NCBI RefSeq assembly: GCF_028023875.1
Contig: NZ_JAQIPB010000002.1
Coordinates: 124,001-188,000, forward strand
Source: Xenophilus arseniciresistens
GTDB lineage: Bacteria > Pseudomonadota > Gammaproteobacteria > Burkholderiales > Burkholderiaceae_C
DNA length: 64,000 bases
Direction of reading: 5' to 3'
The notes below the pieces were generated by a model. It did not search any database. It was not told the origin of the DNA and saw only the letters and a program-made list of their open reading frames with translations. The first letter of the stretch is position 1. Every line of letters starts with the position of its first letter. Both the position numbers and the translations under genes were made by a program. This document shows, one piece after another, positions 29,534-37,006 of the stretch.

Positions 29534-29883
29534 GCGGATGAAAAAAAAGCGCGCGCGAGGGCGCTGACTGATGCCGGAGCGACAAAGACCTGCAGCGCGG
29601 GCCGGGCCCGGTTGCAGCCCTTCGGCCCGGACTGGGGCACAAAGGCACGCGGCGCGCTCAAGACCCAAAGGCAGGTTTGATCAGGCACCGCGCAAGGCGG
29701 ACTGGCGCTTTCGCATCACCGCGCGGCGGTGCGCCAAAGGCCAGGAGGGACAGGGCACGAGGCGTGCCCCAAGGCAGCCGGCAGGGCGCCGGCCGGGCCA
29801 CATGTTAACTGCCCGCTTCCTGGGCAAAGCCCGTCAGCGCCGCCGGCCGCCCGTGGCTGGCCCCCCGCAAGCCGGCACAGGCG
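29534..29883. other. Intergenic region between gntK and porin
   Basis: About 350 bases hold the porin leader/promoter (leftward) and the region after gluconokinase. I see GC-rich sequence with no convincing gene, RNA or terminator; open frames here are short and lack family features. Confidence 0.5.
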
Positions 29884-30396
29884 CTAGGCAGCGCCCCGCG
29901 CCCACCAGGCTTCAATGGCCTGGAGTGCGCCTTCGGTGGGCGCCGTGGCACTCACCGTGAACACACCCGGCTCGCCTTCAGGTGACTCCAGCGCCTCGAA
30001 CTGGCTGGCCACCAGGCTGGCCGGGAACATGTGGGCCGACGCGCGCGCGCTGACCCGGCGCAGCGCCTCTTCCGGCGTGATCTGCAGGAACACGAAGCGC
30101 AGGCCCGGCGCAGCGGCACGCAGTTGCGCGCGGTAGGCCTTCTTGAGGGCGGAGCAGCTCAGCACCACGCCTTGCGGGTGCGCGGCCAGTTGCTCGCCCA
30201 GCACACGCAGCCACTGGGCGCGGTCGGCATCCTGCAGCGGCGTGCCGGCGCGCATCTTGGCCACGCTTTGCTCTGAATGAAAATCGTCGCCTTCGATGAG
30301 CGCCACGCCCCGTTGCTGTGCCAGGGCCCGACCCAGGCTGGACTTGCCGCAGCCCGACACGCCCATCACTACCATCCGCATCGGCTCTTGTTGCAT
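29884..30396 (-). CDS. gntK: Gluconokinase, GntK/IdnK family
   Basis: The 170-residue P-loop kinase phosphorylates gluconate to 6-phosphogluconate. Walker A is GVSGCGKSSLG at about residues 12-22, followed by the substrate loop EGDDFHSEQSVAKMRAGTPL and the SCSALKKAYRAQLR motif. ATG 30396 (MQQEPM) is chosen over an in-frame upstream codon, as it gives the family length. It is divergent from the exonuclease gene. No gluconate permease is next to it. Confidence 0.93.
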   Translation of the reverse strand: MQQEPMRMVVMGVSGCGKSSLGRALAQQRGVALIEGDDFHSEQSVAKMRAGTPLQDADRAQWLRVLGEQLAAHPQGVVLSCSALKKAYRAQLRAAAPGLRFVFLQITPEEALRRVSARASAHMFPASLVASQFEALESPEGEPGVFTVSATAPTEGALQAIEAWWARGAA

Positions 30397-30498
30397 GGCG
30401 CGCACTTTAGCGCCATGGCGCAAGCCGGCGCATGCCATGTGCGGCTGCCCTGCCAGCCCTGCTCATTTTTTTCCGCCTCCTGCTGCTGCTGTTCTGCC

Positions 30499-31185
30499 AT
30501 GAGCGCCAACCCGCCGCCCCCCACGCCCCGGCCCAGCCGCGCCGCCGAACGCCCGCGCCCCCCTCGGCCGCAGCCGCCCTCGCGCGAGCAGATCGCCGCC
30601 CTGCCCCCTTTCGCGCCGCTGCCGCTGGCCCACATCCATCGCGTGAACAGCGCGCAAGCCGCGGCCCAGGCCGCAGGCCAGATCCGTCGCCATGCCTGGC
30701 TGGGCTTCGACACCGAGTCCAAGCCCACCTTCCACAAGGACGAGCGCTCCACGGGCCCCCACACGCTGCAACTGGCCAGTGCGGATGCGGCCTGGGTGTT
30801 CCAGCTGCACCAGGGCGATTGCCTGGCGCTCGCGCTGGAGCTGCTGGCCGACGCGGCGCTGACCAAGGTGGGCTTCGGCCTGGATGGCGACAAGCGCCTG
30901 ATCCGCGAGCGCTGGGGCATCGAGCCGCAAGCGGTGCTGGACCTGGACAGCGCCTTTCGCCGCCAGGGCTATCGCCAGAGCATCGGCGTCAAGACCGCCG
31001 TGGCCATCGTTTTTGGCCAGTGCTTCACCAAGTCGCGCAAGCAGAGCACCACCAACTGGGCGACCCCGGTGCTCAGCGAAGGCCAGCTGCGCTATGCGGC
31101 CAACGACGCCTGGGCGGCCTTGCGCGTGGCGCAGGGCCTGGGCCTGGTGCCTGCGCACGACCAGGGCGGCGCGCCGCCAGGCTGA
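30499..31185 (+). CDS. 3'-5' exonuclease, RNase D/DnaQ-like (DEDD family)
   Basis: The 228-residue protein begins with a Pro-rich unstructured leader (to about residue 45). It then has an RNase D-like exonuclease core: Exo I FDTES, Exo II with VGFGLDGDKRLI, and Exo III YAANDAWAALRV, which places the metal-binding acidic residues. No HRDC domain follows, so it is a stand-alone exonuclease, and substrate (RNA or DNA) is unknown. It is the last recognisable chromosomal gene before the integrated element and ends in a strong terminator. Confidence 0.85.
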   Translation: MSANPPPPTPRPSRAAERPRPPRPQPPSREQIAALPPFAPLPLAHIHRVNSAQAAAQAAGQIRRHAWLGFDTESKPTFHKDERSTGPHTLQLASADAAWVFQLHQGDCLALALELLADAALTKVGFGLDGDKRLIRERWGIEPQAVLDLDSAFRRQGYRQSIGVKTAVAIVFGQCFTKSRKQSTTNWATPVLSEGQLRYAANDAWAALRVAQGLGLVPAHDQGGAPPG

Positions 31186-31209
31186 AGGCGCCGCGCGCGG
31201 CGCCTTTTT
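31185..31209 (+). terminator. Rho-independent terminator of exonuclease gene
   Basis: AAGGCGCCGCGCGCGGCGCC with TTTTT begins at the stop codon: a perfect GC-rich stem with 5 T. The T run reads on as TTTTTCAT (31205-31212), which is also the core of the proposed attachment site. Confidence 0.9.
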
Positions 31210-31229
31210 CATCGCCGGGCCGCCCCAAG

Positions 31230-31253
31230 ATGAAAAAGCCCCCTCGGGGGGCA
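31230..31253 (-). terminator. Leftward hairpin terminator near the element boundary
   Basis: On the minus strand GCCCCCCGAGGGGGC is followed by TTTTTCATC. No leftward gene ends here, so it is likely part of an intergenic chromosomal repeat rather than a gene-specific terminator. It supplies a further TTTTTCAT (reverse orientation, 31230-31237). Confidence 0.5.
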
Positions 31254-31287
31254 GCGGACCTCGCGCAGCGGGGGAGCGTGGGGGCCA

Positions 31288-31295
31288 TTTTTCAT
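31288..31295 (+). other. Candidate attL of the integrated element (TTTTTCAT)
   Basis: TTTTTCAT lies 177 bases upstream of the integrase, at the switch from very GC-rich chromosome to lower-GC sequence. From recollection of the Tn4371 family, TTTTTCAT-like 8-mers are the integration sites. The matching right end is not in the window, so the exact copy used (this one or 31205-31212) is unproven. Confidence 0.55.
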
Positions 31296-31471
31296 TTCAC
31301 CATGACTCCAGCACCGAACTTCGCTGGACTACGCCGAAGCCCGATACAGCAGGTTTATCAATAACTTAGGCGAGTTCAACATATGCCGGTGCTTTCCGAA
31401 ACCTGACCTGGCTTCCCCTCTGCTGGCCCCTACAAGGCTCCTGGGAATCGGGTCTTTTCCGAGGAGTCATC

Positions 31472-32671
31472 ATGGCGAAAATCAAGCTCACCAAGTCCGC
31501 AGTCGATGCGGCACAACCCCAAGCGCAGGCCATCGAACTCCGGGACACGCTGGTGCCCGGCTTCCTGTGCAAGGTTACACCAGCGGGCCGCAAGGTGTTC
31601 ATGCTCCAGTACCGCACGAACGCTGGCGAGCGACGCAAGCCCGCCCTGGGCTTGTATGGGGAACTGACGGTCGAACAGGCCCGCTCGCTGGCCCAAGAAT
31701 GGCTGGCCGAGGTTCGCCGAGGCGGCGACCCCAGCGCGGCCAAGGCCGCCGCCCGTTCAGCCCCCACGGTCAAGGAGCTGTGCACCAAGTTCATGGAGGA
31801 CTACTCCAAGCAGCGCAACAAGCCCAGCACCCAGCGCGGGTATCAGGCCGTCATCGACCGCTGCATCGTTCCGATGCTGGGCCGTTTGAAGGTGCAGGAC
31901 GTGAAGCGGCCGGACGTGGCCACAGCGATGAAGAAGATGGCCCACAAGCCCGCCGAGGCCAACCGTGCTTTCAGCGTGATGCGCAAGATGTTCAACCTGG
32001 CCGAGGTGTGGGGCCACCGGCCGGACGGCACCAACCCCTGCCGCCACGTCCCGATGTACCCCAACGGCAAGGCCACGCACCTCATCAGCGACGAGGACAT
32101 GGGCAAGCTGTTTCGGCGACTGGAGCACATCGAGGCCGAGGGCCTGGAGAACTACGTCATCCCGCTGGCGATCCGCCTGCAATTCGAGTTCGCCGGCCGC
32201 CGCTCCGAAATCGTGACGCTCCAATGGGATTGGGTGGACCTGGACAACCGCCGTGTGATCTGGCCCGACAGCAAGACCGGCGGCATGTCCAAGCCCATGA
32301 GCGAGGTAGCCTATCGGCTGCTCGCGACGGCGCCGCGGCCGGAAGGCATTCCCTACGTGCTCCCGTCCCCGAGCCATCCGGGCAAGCATCTGACCACGGG
32401 CGAGTATTACAACGGCTGGAGCCGCGCCCTCAAGGCGGCGGGCGCCACGCACGTCGGCACGCACGGTATCCGCCACCGCTCGGCGACCGACATTGCCAAC
32501 TCGGGCATCCCGGTCAAGGTCGGCATGGCGCTGACGGCGCACAAGACCGTGGCGATGTTCATGCGCTACGTCCATACCGAGGATGATCCCGTGCGAAAGG
32601 CCGCCGAACTGGTGGCGAACCGGCGCAAGACGATTGCTGAGGCGCAACGTCCCGCAGAGGTAGCAGCATGA
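31472..32671 (+). CDS. int: Tyrosine-type integrase of the element
   Basis: The 399-residue recombinase has an Arm-binding DUF4102-type N-terminus (KLTKSAVDAAQPQ, residues 4-16), a core-binding SAM-like domain (about 100-190) and the catalytic domain. Catalytic residues visible are Arg in AGRRSEI (243/244), the HGIRH box (His331, Arg334) and Tyr366 in MRYVH. It would excise and integrate the element at the TTTTTCAT-like site just upstream. The stop overlaps the next start in ATGA, so the DUF1016 gene is translationally coupled. Codon use is less GC-rich than the chromosome before it. Confidence 0.93.
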   Translation: MAKIKLTKSAVDAAQPQAQAIELRDTLVPGFLCKVTPAGRKVFMLQYRTNAGERRKPALGLYGELTVEQARSLAQEWLAEVRRGGDPSAAKAAARSAPTVKELCTKFMEDYSKQRNKPSTQRGYQAVIDRCIVPMLGRLKVQDVKRPDVATAMKKMAHKPAEANRAFSVMRKMFNLAEVWGHRPDGTNPCRHVPMYPNGKATHLISDEDMGKLFRRLEHIEAEGLENYVIPLAIRLQFEFAGRRSEIVTLQWDWVDLDNRRVIWPDSKTGGMSKPMSEVAYRLLATAPRPEGIPYVLPSPSHPGKHLTTGEYYNGWSRALKAAGATHVGTHGIRHRSATDIANSGIPVKVGMALTAHKTVAMFMRYVHTEDDPVRKAAELVANRRKTIAEAQRPAEVAA

Positions 32672-33804
32672 CCAGGAAGACGCATGCGGCGGTGCTAGCC
32701 GCACCCGCTGCTTTGCCTGCCGGCTACGCCGGCATCCACAGCGGCATCGTGGATCTGCTTGACGCTGCGCGCCAGGCGGCGGCGCGCAGCGTCAATGCAC
32801 TGATGACGGCGAGCTATTGGGAGATTGGTCGCCGCATCGTGGAGGCTGAGCAACAGGGCAAGCGGCGTGCGGGTTATGGTGAGCAGTTGATGGAGCGACT
32901 GTCCAGCGACCTCACACGGCAGTTCGGCCGCGGGTTCAGTCGCCAGAACCTGCAGCAGATGCGATCATTCTTTCTGACCCGGCCAATTCGCCAGACAGTG
33001 TCTGGCAAATCTTCCCCGAAGCCCATGCGGCCGTGGCGGCTTGACGAGCTGGCACAGGTCTTCACGCTGCCTTGGTCGGCCTACGTGCGGCTGCTGTCGG
33101 TCAAGGACGAGCATGCGCGCCAGTTCTATGAAGCTGAGGCCCTGCGCGGCGGATGGAGCGTGCGCCAATTGGATCGGCAGATCGGCAGCCAGTTCTACGA
33201 GCGCACGGCGCTGTCGAAAAACAAGGCGGCGATGCTGGCCAAGGGCGCGGTGGCCAAGCCCGAGGATTCCGTCGCGCCCGGCGATGCCATCAAAGACCCG
33301 TATGTGCTGGAGTTCCTCGACCTCAAGGACGAGTATTCGGAATCCGATCTGGAAGACGCCTTGATCCGGCGGCTGGAAGACTTCCTGCTGGAGCTGGGAG
33401 AGGGATTCACCTTCATCGGGCGGCAGCGCCGGTTGCGTATCGACCAGACCTGGTATCGGGTGGACTTGCTGCTGTTCCATCGCCGGCTGCGCTGCCTGGT
33501 CATCGTCGACCTGAAGCTGGGCAGCCTGAGCCATGCGGACGTGGGCCAGATGCACATGTACTGCAACTACGCCAAGGAGCACTGGGCCTACCCCGAGGAG
33601 AACCCGCCCGTGGGCCTGATCCTGTGCGCCGACAAAGGCCATGCGCTGGCAAGGTACGCGCTGGAGGGCTTGCCCACCAAGGTGATGGCGGCGAACTACC
33701 GCATGGTGCTACCGGATGCCGAGCTGCTGCAGCAAAAGCTGGAGAGCACGCGGCTTTTGCTCGAATCTCGCGCGGCACTTTCCCACAAAGAACGCAAGCC
33801 ATAG
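32668..33804 (+). CDS. DUF1016 PD-(D/E)XK nuclease-domain protein (YhcG-like)
   Basis: The 378-residue protein has the DUF1016 N-terminal helical domain (YWEIGRRIVEAEQQGKRRAGY-type region, residues 48-70; FSRQNLQQMRSFF). It is followed by a C-terminal nuclease domain with FTFIGRQRRLRIDQTWYRVDLLLFHRRLRCLV and VIVDLKLG, in which D...D-x-K-type residues fit a PD-(D/E)XK site. The start overlaps the integrase stop (ATGA). DUF1016 proteins are common passengers of integrated elements and are suspected in defence or recombination; the exact task is unknown. Confidence 0.88.
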   Translation: MTRKTHAAVLAAPAALPAGYAGIHSGIVDLLDAARQAAARSVNALMTASYWEIGRRIVEAEQQGKRRAGYGEQLMERLSSDLTRQFGRGFSRQNLQQMRSFFLTRPIRQTVSGKSSPKPMRPWRLDELAQVFTLPWSAYVRLLSVKDEHARQFYEAEALRGGWSVRQLDRQIGSQFYERTALSKNKAAMLAKGAVAKPEDSVAPGDAIKDPYVLEFLDLKDEYSESDLEDALIRRLEDFLLELGEGFTFIGRQRRLRIDQTWYRVDLLLFHRRLRCLVIVDLKLGSLSHADVGQMHMYCNYAKEHWAYPEENPPVGLILCADKGHALARYALEGLPTKVMAANYRMVLPDAELLQQKLESTRLLLESRAALSHKERKP

Positions 33805-33885
33805 CTGAGCGTCCTCGCGTTCCTCCGTCGGGCGTCGCTGGTTGCGTCCGAGCCTCGTGCCGAGTCACGGCCATTCGCCTTGATT

Positions 33886-33905
33886 CCTGACGCCTCCGGC
33901 CCTTG
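33886..33905 (+). repeat. Left copy of 20-bp direct repeat flanking defence genes
   Basis: CCTGACGCCTCCGGCCCTTG here is identical to 38990-39009. The two copies bracket the HigA, Mrr-like and ABC-3C genes. A 16-bp core (CTGACGCCTCCGGCCC) recurs at 40017-40032. The sequence before it (GTCACGGCCATTCG) also matches part of the larger intergenic repeats at 44318 and 45551. Confidence 0.85.
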
Positions 33906-33941
33906 CCGAACCGCATGCGTTGCCCCAAGTAAGCAAAAGTA

Positions 33942-33967
33942 ATGTACGATTGACGTACATCGTCAAT
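33942..33967 (+). promoter_or_regulatory. Two interlocked palindromes upstream of HigA
   Basis: ATGTACG-ATTGA-CGTACAT (33942-33960) and ATTGACG-TACAT-CGTCAAT (33949-33967) are both perfect 7-bp inverted repeats with 5-base spacers and share their middle. The position 70 bases before higA suits an autoregulatory operator. Function is inferred. Confidence 0.65.
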
Positions 33968-34035
33968 TCTCTCGCGCCAACGCTGATGAATCACGGGAAG
34001 CGAGGGGGCGATAGCCTGTTCATTTTGAGGTCAAT

Positions 34036-34359
34036 ATGACTGCGGCAGTCCATCAACCGGGTGAAGTTCTCGCACAAAGGCTGGAAGCCATTGGCGTGTC
34101 ACCGACTGAGTTGGCGCGCCAGCTTAGCGTCCCCGCCAATAGGATTACTCAGATCATCAATGGCAAGCGAGGGATTACTGGCGATTCAGCGTTGCGGCTT
34201 GCCCACTGGTTCGGGGACACCCCGCAATTCTGGATGAGCCTGCAAGTGCAATCCGACCTTGAACTGGCGGAAGCTGAGTCGGGGCTAGCCATCAGAGCGC
34301 TCCCTACTGGTCCGGTCGTTCGCGGCCATAAGGCCCACAAGCAGGTGAAGACTGCATAG
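34036..34359 (+). CDS. higA: HigA-family antitoxin / XRE regulator without visible toxin
   Basis: The 107-residue protein has the HigA pattern HPGEVLxxRLEAIGVSPTELA (here PGEVLAQRLEAIGVSPTELA), a helix-turn-helix with VPANRITQIINGKRGITGDSALRLA, and FGDTPQFWMSLQ. It is expected to bind the palindromes upstream and repress its own gene. HigB normally precedes HigA, but the 230 bases upstream hold no RelE-like toxin. Only a 17-codon open frame from 33985 ends in an overlap with the higA start. It is therefore either an orphan regulator of the defence genes or the relic of a toxin-antitoxin pair. Confidence 0.85.
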   Translation: MTAAVHQPGEVLAQRLEAIGVSPTELARQLSVPANRITQIINGKRGITGDSALRLAHWFGDTPQFWMSLQVQSDLELAEAESGLAIRALPTGPVVRGHKAHKQVKTA

Positions 34360-34431
34360 GAAAGGACTTATGACGGGGGAGAACAAAACCTTATCTCACG
34401 GTGGTGGGTGTGTTTGTAAGGAGAGCATCGC

Positions 34432-35427
34432 GTGACCGATGCCGCTACAGACATCACGTTCCACTATCCGCCGGAGCTGTTCAATCTCCTGGTGGATGTT
34501 GTCCCATTGCTCAACCGATCCAAACAAGATGTGCTTGTCTTCTTTCGTGGCGCAGGTGTGTCTGACACCACGACTGCGGACATAGCCGCTCATTTGAGAA
34601 GCGCGCCAAAGGACGTCAACAAGTACCAAATGGTGCGCACCGTGCTGGAGCGCCTCAACGCGAAGGGGGAAGCCGCTCTTCGCGAGCGACGTGAGGTGCT
34701 GCGGCGTGTCGTGGACTTTGCAAACTTCGATTCGTGCTGGCCCGACGATCAGCTCAAGGCCAAGGGCCTTGTCGCCAGCATCCGTGAAGTCGTCAATCAG
34801 AAGGATGCCTTCACACGAATGAACAACGCTCGTGAAGAAGAACGGCGAGCGCGCCTCGCTGAGACGCAGCGAATCGCTGCGGAGAAGCGCGAGCGCACTT
34901 CCAGGATCGAGAATGCCAAGCAGGGTTTGTATGCGCTGTTTGGTACTTCAGCGACGGCACAGGAACGCGGCAAGATGCTGGAGACCGCTCTCAACAATCT
35001 CTTCCAAGCCTATGGCGTTCTCATTCACAAAGCCTTCCATTTGGTCGGCAATGCTGGGGAGGGGATCGTTGAGCAGATCGACGGCGTGATTGAGCTTGGT
35101 AGCACCTTGTACTTCGTTGAAATGAAGTGGTATCGCAACCCGGTGGGAAAACCCGAGATATCAGAGCATCTTGTTCGTCTCATGTCGCGCGCAGAGGTTC
35201 GAGGCATTTTCATCTCTGCCAGTGACTACACCGATCCCGCGATTCACACGGTACGTGAGTTCCTGCAACACAAGGTCTTGATTCTTTCGACTCTGCAAGA
35301 GCTGGTGCATCTACTCGAACAACAGGACGACCTCGCAGAGTTCTTCACGAAAAAAGTCCAGGCGGCGCAGATACACAAGAACCCGTACTTCCGTCCTCAT
35401 GATGGCCAAGGAGAAGGTGCGTTATGA
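34432..35427 (+). CDS. Mrr-like restriction endonuclease
   Basis: This 331-residue protein starts at GTG 34432 behind AAGGAGAGC. Residues 1-115 form a helical domain of unknown type. Residues about 115-160 are a charged coiled coil (EEERRARLAETQRIAAEKRE). The C-terminal half is a PD-(D/E)XK nuclease: GEGIVEQIDGVIELGSTLYF followed by VEMKW, placing Asp and E-x-K near residues 214-231. This is the Mrr catalytic layout. It ends in an ATGA overlap with the next gene, so it belongs to one four-gene operon with the ABC-3C genes. It could cleave modified or foreign DNA, or be an extra effector of that system. Confidence 0.82.
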   Translation: MTDAATDITFHYPPELFNLLVDVVPLLNRSKQDVLVFFRGAGVSDTTTADIAAHLRSAPKDVNKYQMVRTVLERLNAKGEAALRERREVLRRVVDFANFDSCWPDDQLKAKGLVASIREVVNQKDAFTRMNNAREEERRARLAETQRIAAEKRERTSRIENAKQGLYALFGTSATAQERGKMLETALNNLFQAYGVLIHKAFHLVGNAGEGIVEQIDGVIELGSTLYFVEMKWYRNPVGKPEISEHLVRLMSRAEVRGIFISASDYTDPAIHTVREFLQHKVLILSTLQELVHLLEQQDDLAEFFTKKVQAAQIHKNPYFRPHDGQGEGAL

Positions 35428-36512
35428 CGGCGAGTTGGAAAAACATCAACAAGCCGTCGAGTCCCACGACCGCGGTCACCGCAGCGCAGGTGGCGAACGG
35501 TCCCGTCATTCCACCACAGCAAAGGCTGTTGACCTACTCGCCAGACGAGTGGGAAGGCTTCGTCGAAGAGTGGGCCTACTACTGTCTCCCGGCGAAGTAC
35601 AAATATGTCCAACGCTTCTCGGGTGCTGGCGACATGGGAATTGACATTGCCGGATTCGCCGACGACAAGCGCCTCAAGGGTGTATGGGATAACTACCAGT
35701 GCAAGCACTATGACCACGCCCTTAGGCCCGGCGATGTCTGGGTTGAGTTCGGCAAGGTCATCTGGTACTCGTACAGCGGTGAGTACGCCGCACCCCGTCA
35801 TTACTACTTTGTTGCCCCCCGAGGCGCGGGCACATCGCTCAGTCGCCTGTTGGCGAACGCTGCGAAGCTGCGCGAAGAGCTGATTGCCAACTGGGACAAG
35901 CACGTAAAGGACGAGATCACGGGCACACAAGCGGTGCCGCTCGATGCAACGCTCCGCGCCTATGTGGATGCCTTCGACTTCTCTATCTTCGACGCCAAGA
36001 CAGCGCTCCAACTTGTTGACGATCACCGCGCCACGCCGGTTCATACAGCGCGCTTTGGCGGTGGGTTACCAGCGCGGCCTGCTTCCGAAAAGCCGCCCCA
36101 GGAAGTCGCCGCCACCGAGAGCCGTTATGTGACGCAATTGCTCGGCGCATATGGCGAGCACACGGGGTCGATCGTGACCCATCCCTCGGCCCTGTCCGTA
36201 CCAAAGCTCAAGGATCATTTCCGTCGCCAGCGCGAAGCGTTCTATGAGGCGGAGTCGCTGCGCGTCTTTGCCCGCGATAGTGTGCCGCCTGGCACCTTTG
36301 AATCCTTGCTCGATGACATCCACGGCGGCGTCATCGACACGCACGACGCGAACCATGCTGATGGCTACGAAAAGGTCTGTGCCGTCACCAAGGCTGCTCG
36401 CGATATGCAAATCACGGCGAACGCCCTCATCACCTGTACGAACCCCAAAGATAGAGATGGAATCTGCCATCAACTCGCGAATGAGGATCGCCTGCGGTGG
36501 ACACGATCATGA
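35424..36512 (+). CDS. ABC-3C system effector with Mrr-like nuclease domain
   Basis: The 362-residue protein has an N-terminal nuclease-like domain (about residues 35-150) with SGAGDMGIDIAGF and NYQCKHYDH, matching the D...Q-x-K form of PD-(D/E)XK nucleases. The rest (about 200-362, including HFRRQREAFYEAESLRVFARD) fits the C-terminal domain of ABC-three-component-system effectors, which holds the effector to the other parts. It overlaps the Mrr-like gene by four bases and the middle component by four bases, both as ATGA. In the described ABC-3C model such effectors act on infecting nucleic acid when released by the ATPase. The subtype of the C-terminal domain is uncertain. Confidence 0.75.
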   Translation: MTASWKNINKPSSPTTAVTAAQVANGPVIPPQQRLLTYSPDEWEGFVEEWAYYCLPAKYKYVQRFSGAGDMGIDIAGFADDKRLKGVWDNYQCKHYDHALRPGDVWVEFGKVIWYSYSGEYAAPRHYYFVAPRGAGTSLSRLLANAAKLREELIANWDKHVKDEITGTQAVPLDATLRAYVDAFDFSIFDAKTALQLVDDHRATPVHTARFGGGLPARPASEKPPQEVAATESRYVTQLLGAYGEHTGSIVTHPSALSVPKLKDHFRRQREAFYEAESLRVFARDSVPPGTFESLLDDIHGGVIDTHDANHADGYEKVCAVTKAARDMQITANALITCTNPKDRDGICHQLANEDRLRWTRS

Positions 36513-37006
36513 GCCTGGAACGCAAGCCGATCACATTCAATGGGCCGCTTGAGGCCGGTATCCGCGCGGTGTCAATTCTGGCAGCCGCCTTTCCGCAGAC
36601 CTACGACCTTCAGCGACTTGTCGCCCTTGACTACCTTCTTGTCCACACAGGCGATATCAACGGCCCGGACAATTTGCATCCACCGACGCCGATGCACTCG
36701 GCTGAATTGCTGGTGCGCCGCAAGCTGGTCGAGCAATCGCTACTTCTCATGATGACCCGAGATCTCGTAGAGCGCGAAGTCACACCCGATGGCATTAAAT
36801 ATGGTGCGGGCGAAAGCGCTGAAACGTTCCTTTCGTCAGTTTCGTCGAGCTATCTGTTGGCCCTGAAGGATCGAGCCACCTGGCTTGTCGAAACCCTCGG
36901 CGGCCTCACTGACGAACAATTCAAGGGTGTCATGCGCCGCTTCTTTGACAAGTGGGTCGAGGAATTCCAACAGGTCGAGCGGAGCTTGGGGGGCGAAAAA
37001 GCATGA
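36509..37006 (+). CDS. ABC-3C system middle component
   Basis: The 165-residue helical protein (LEAGIRAVSILAAAFPQTYD, LQRLVALDYLLVHTGD) matches the middle-component family of ABC-3C systems, which links effector to ATPase. I chose ATG 36509, which makes an ATGA overlap with the effector stop like the other junctions of this operon. A GTG at 36497 is the alternative. It ends in another ATGA overlap with the ATPase gene. It has no catalytic motif. Confidence 0.75.
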   Translation: MSLERKPITFNGPLEAGIRAVSILAAAFPQTYDLQRLVALDYLLVHTGDINGPDNLHPPTPMHSAELLVRRKLVEQSLLLMMTRDLVEREVTPDGIKYGAGESAETFLSSVSSSYLLALKDRATWLVETLGGLTDEQFKGVMRRFFDKWVEEFQQVERSLGGEKA

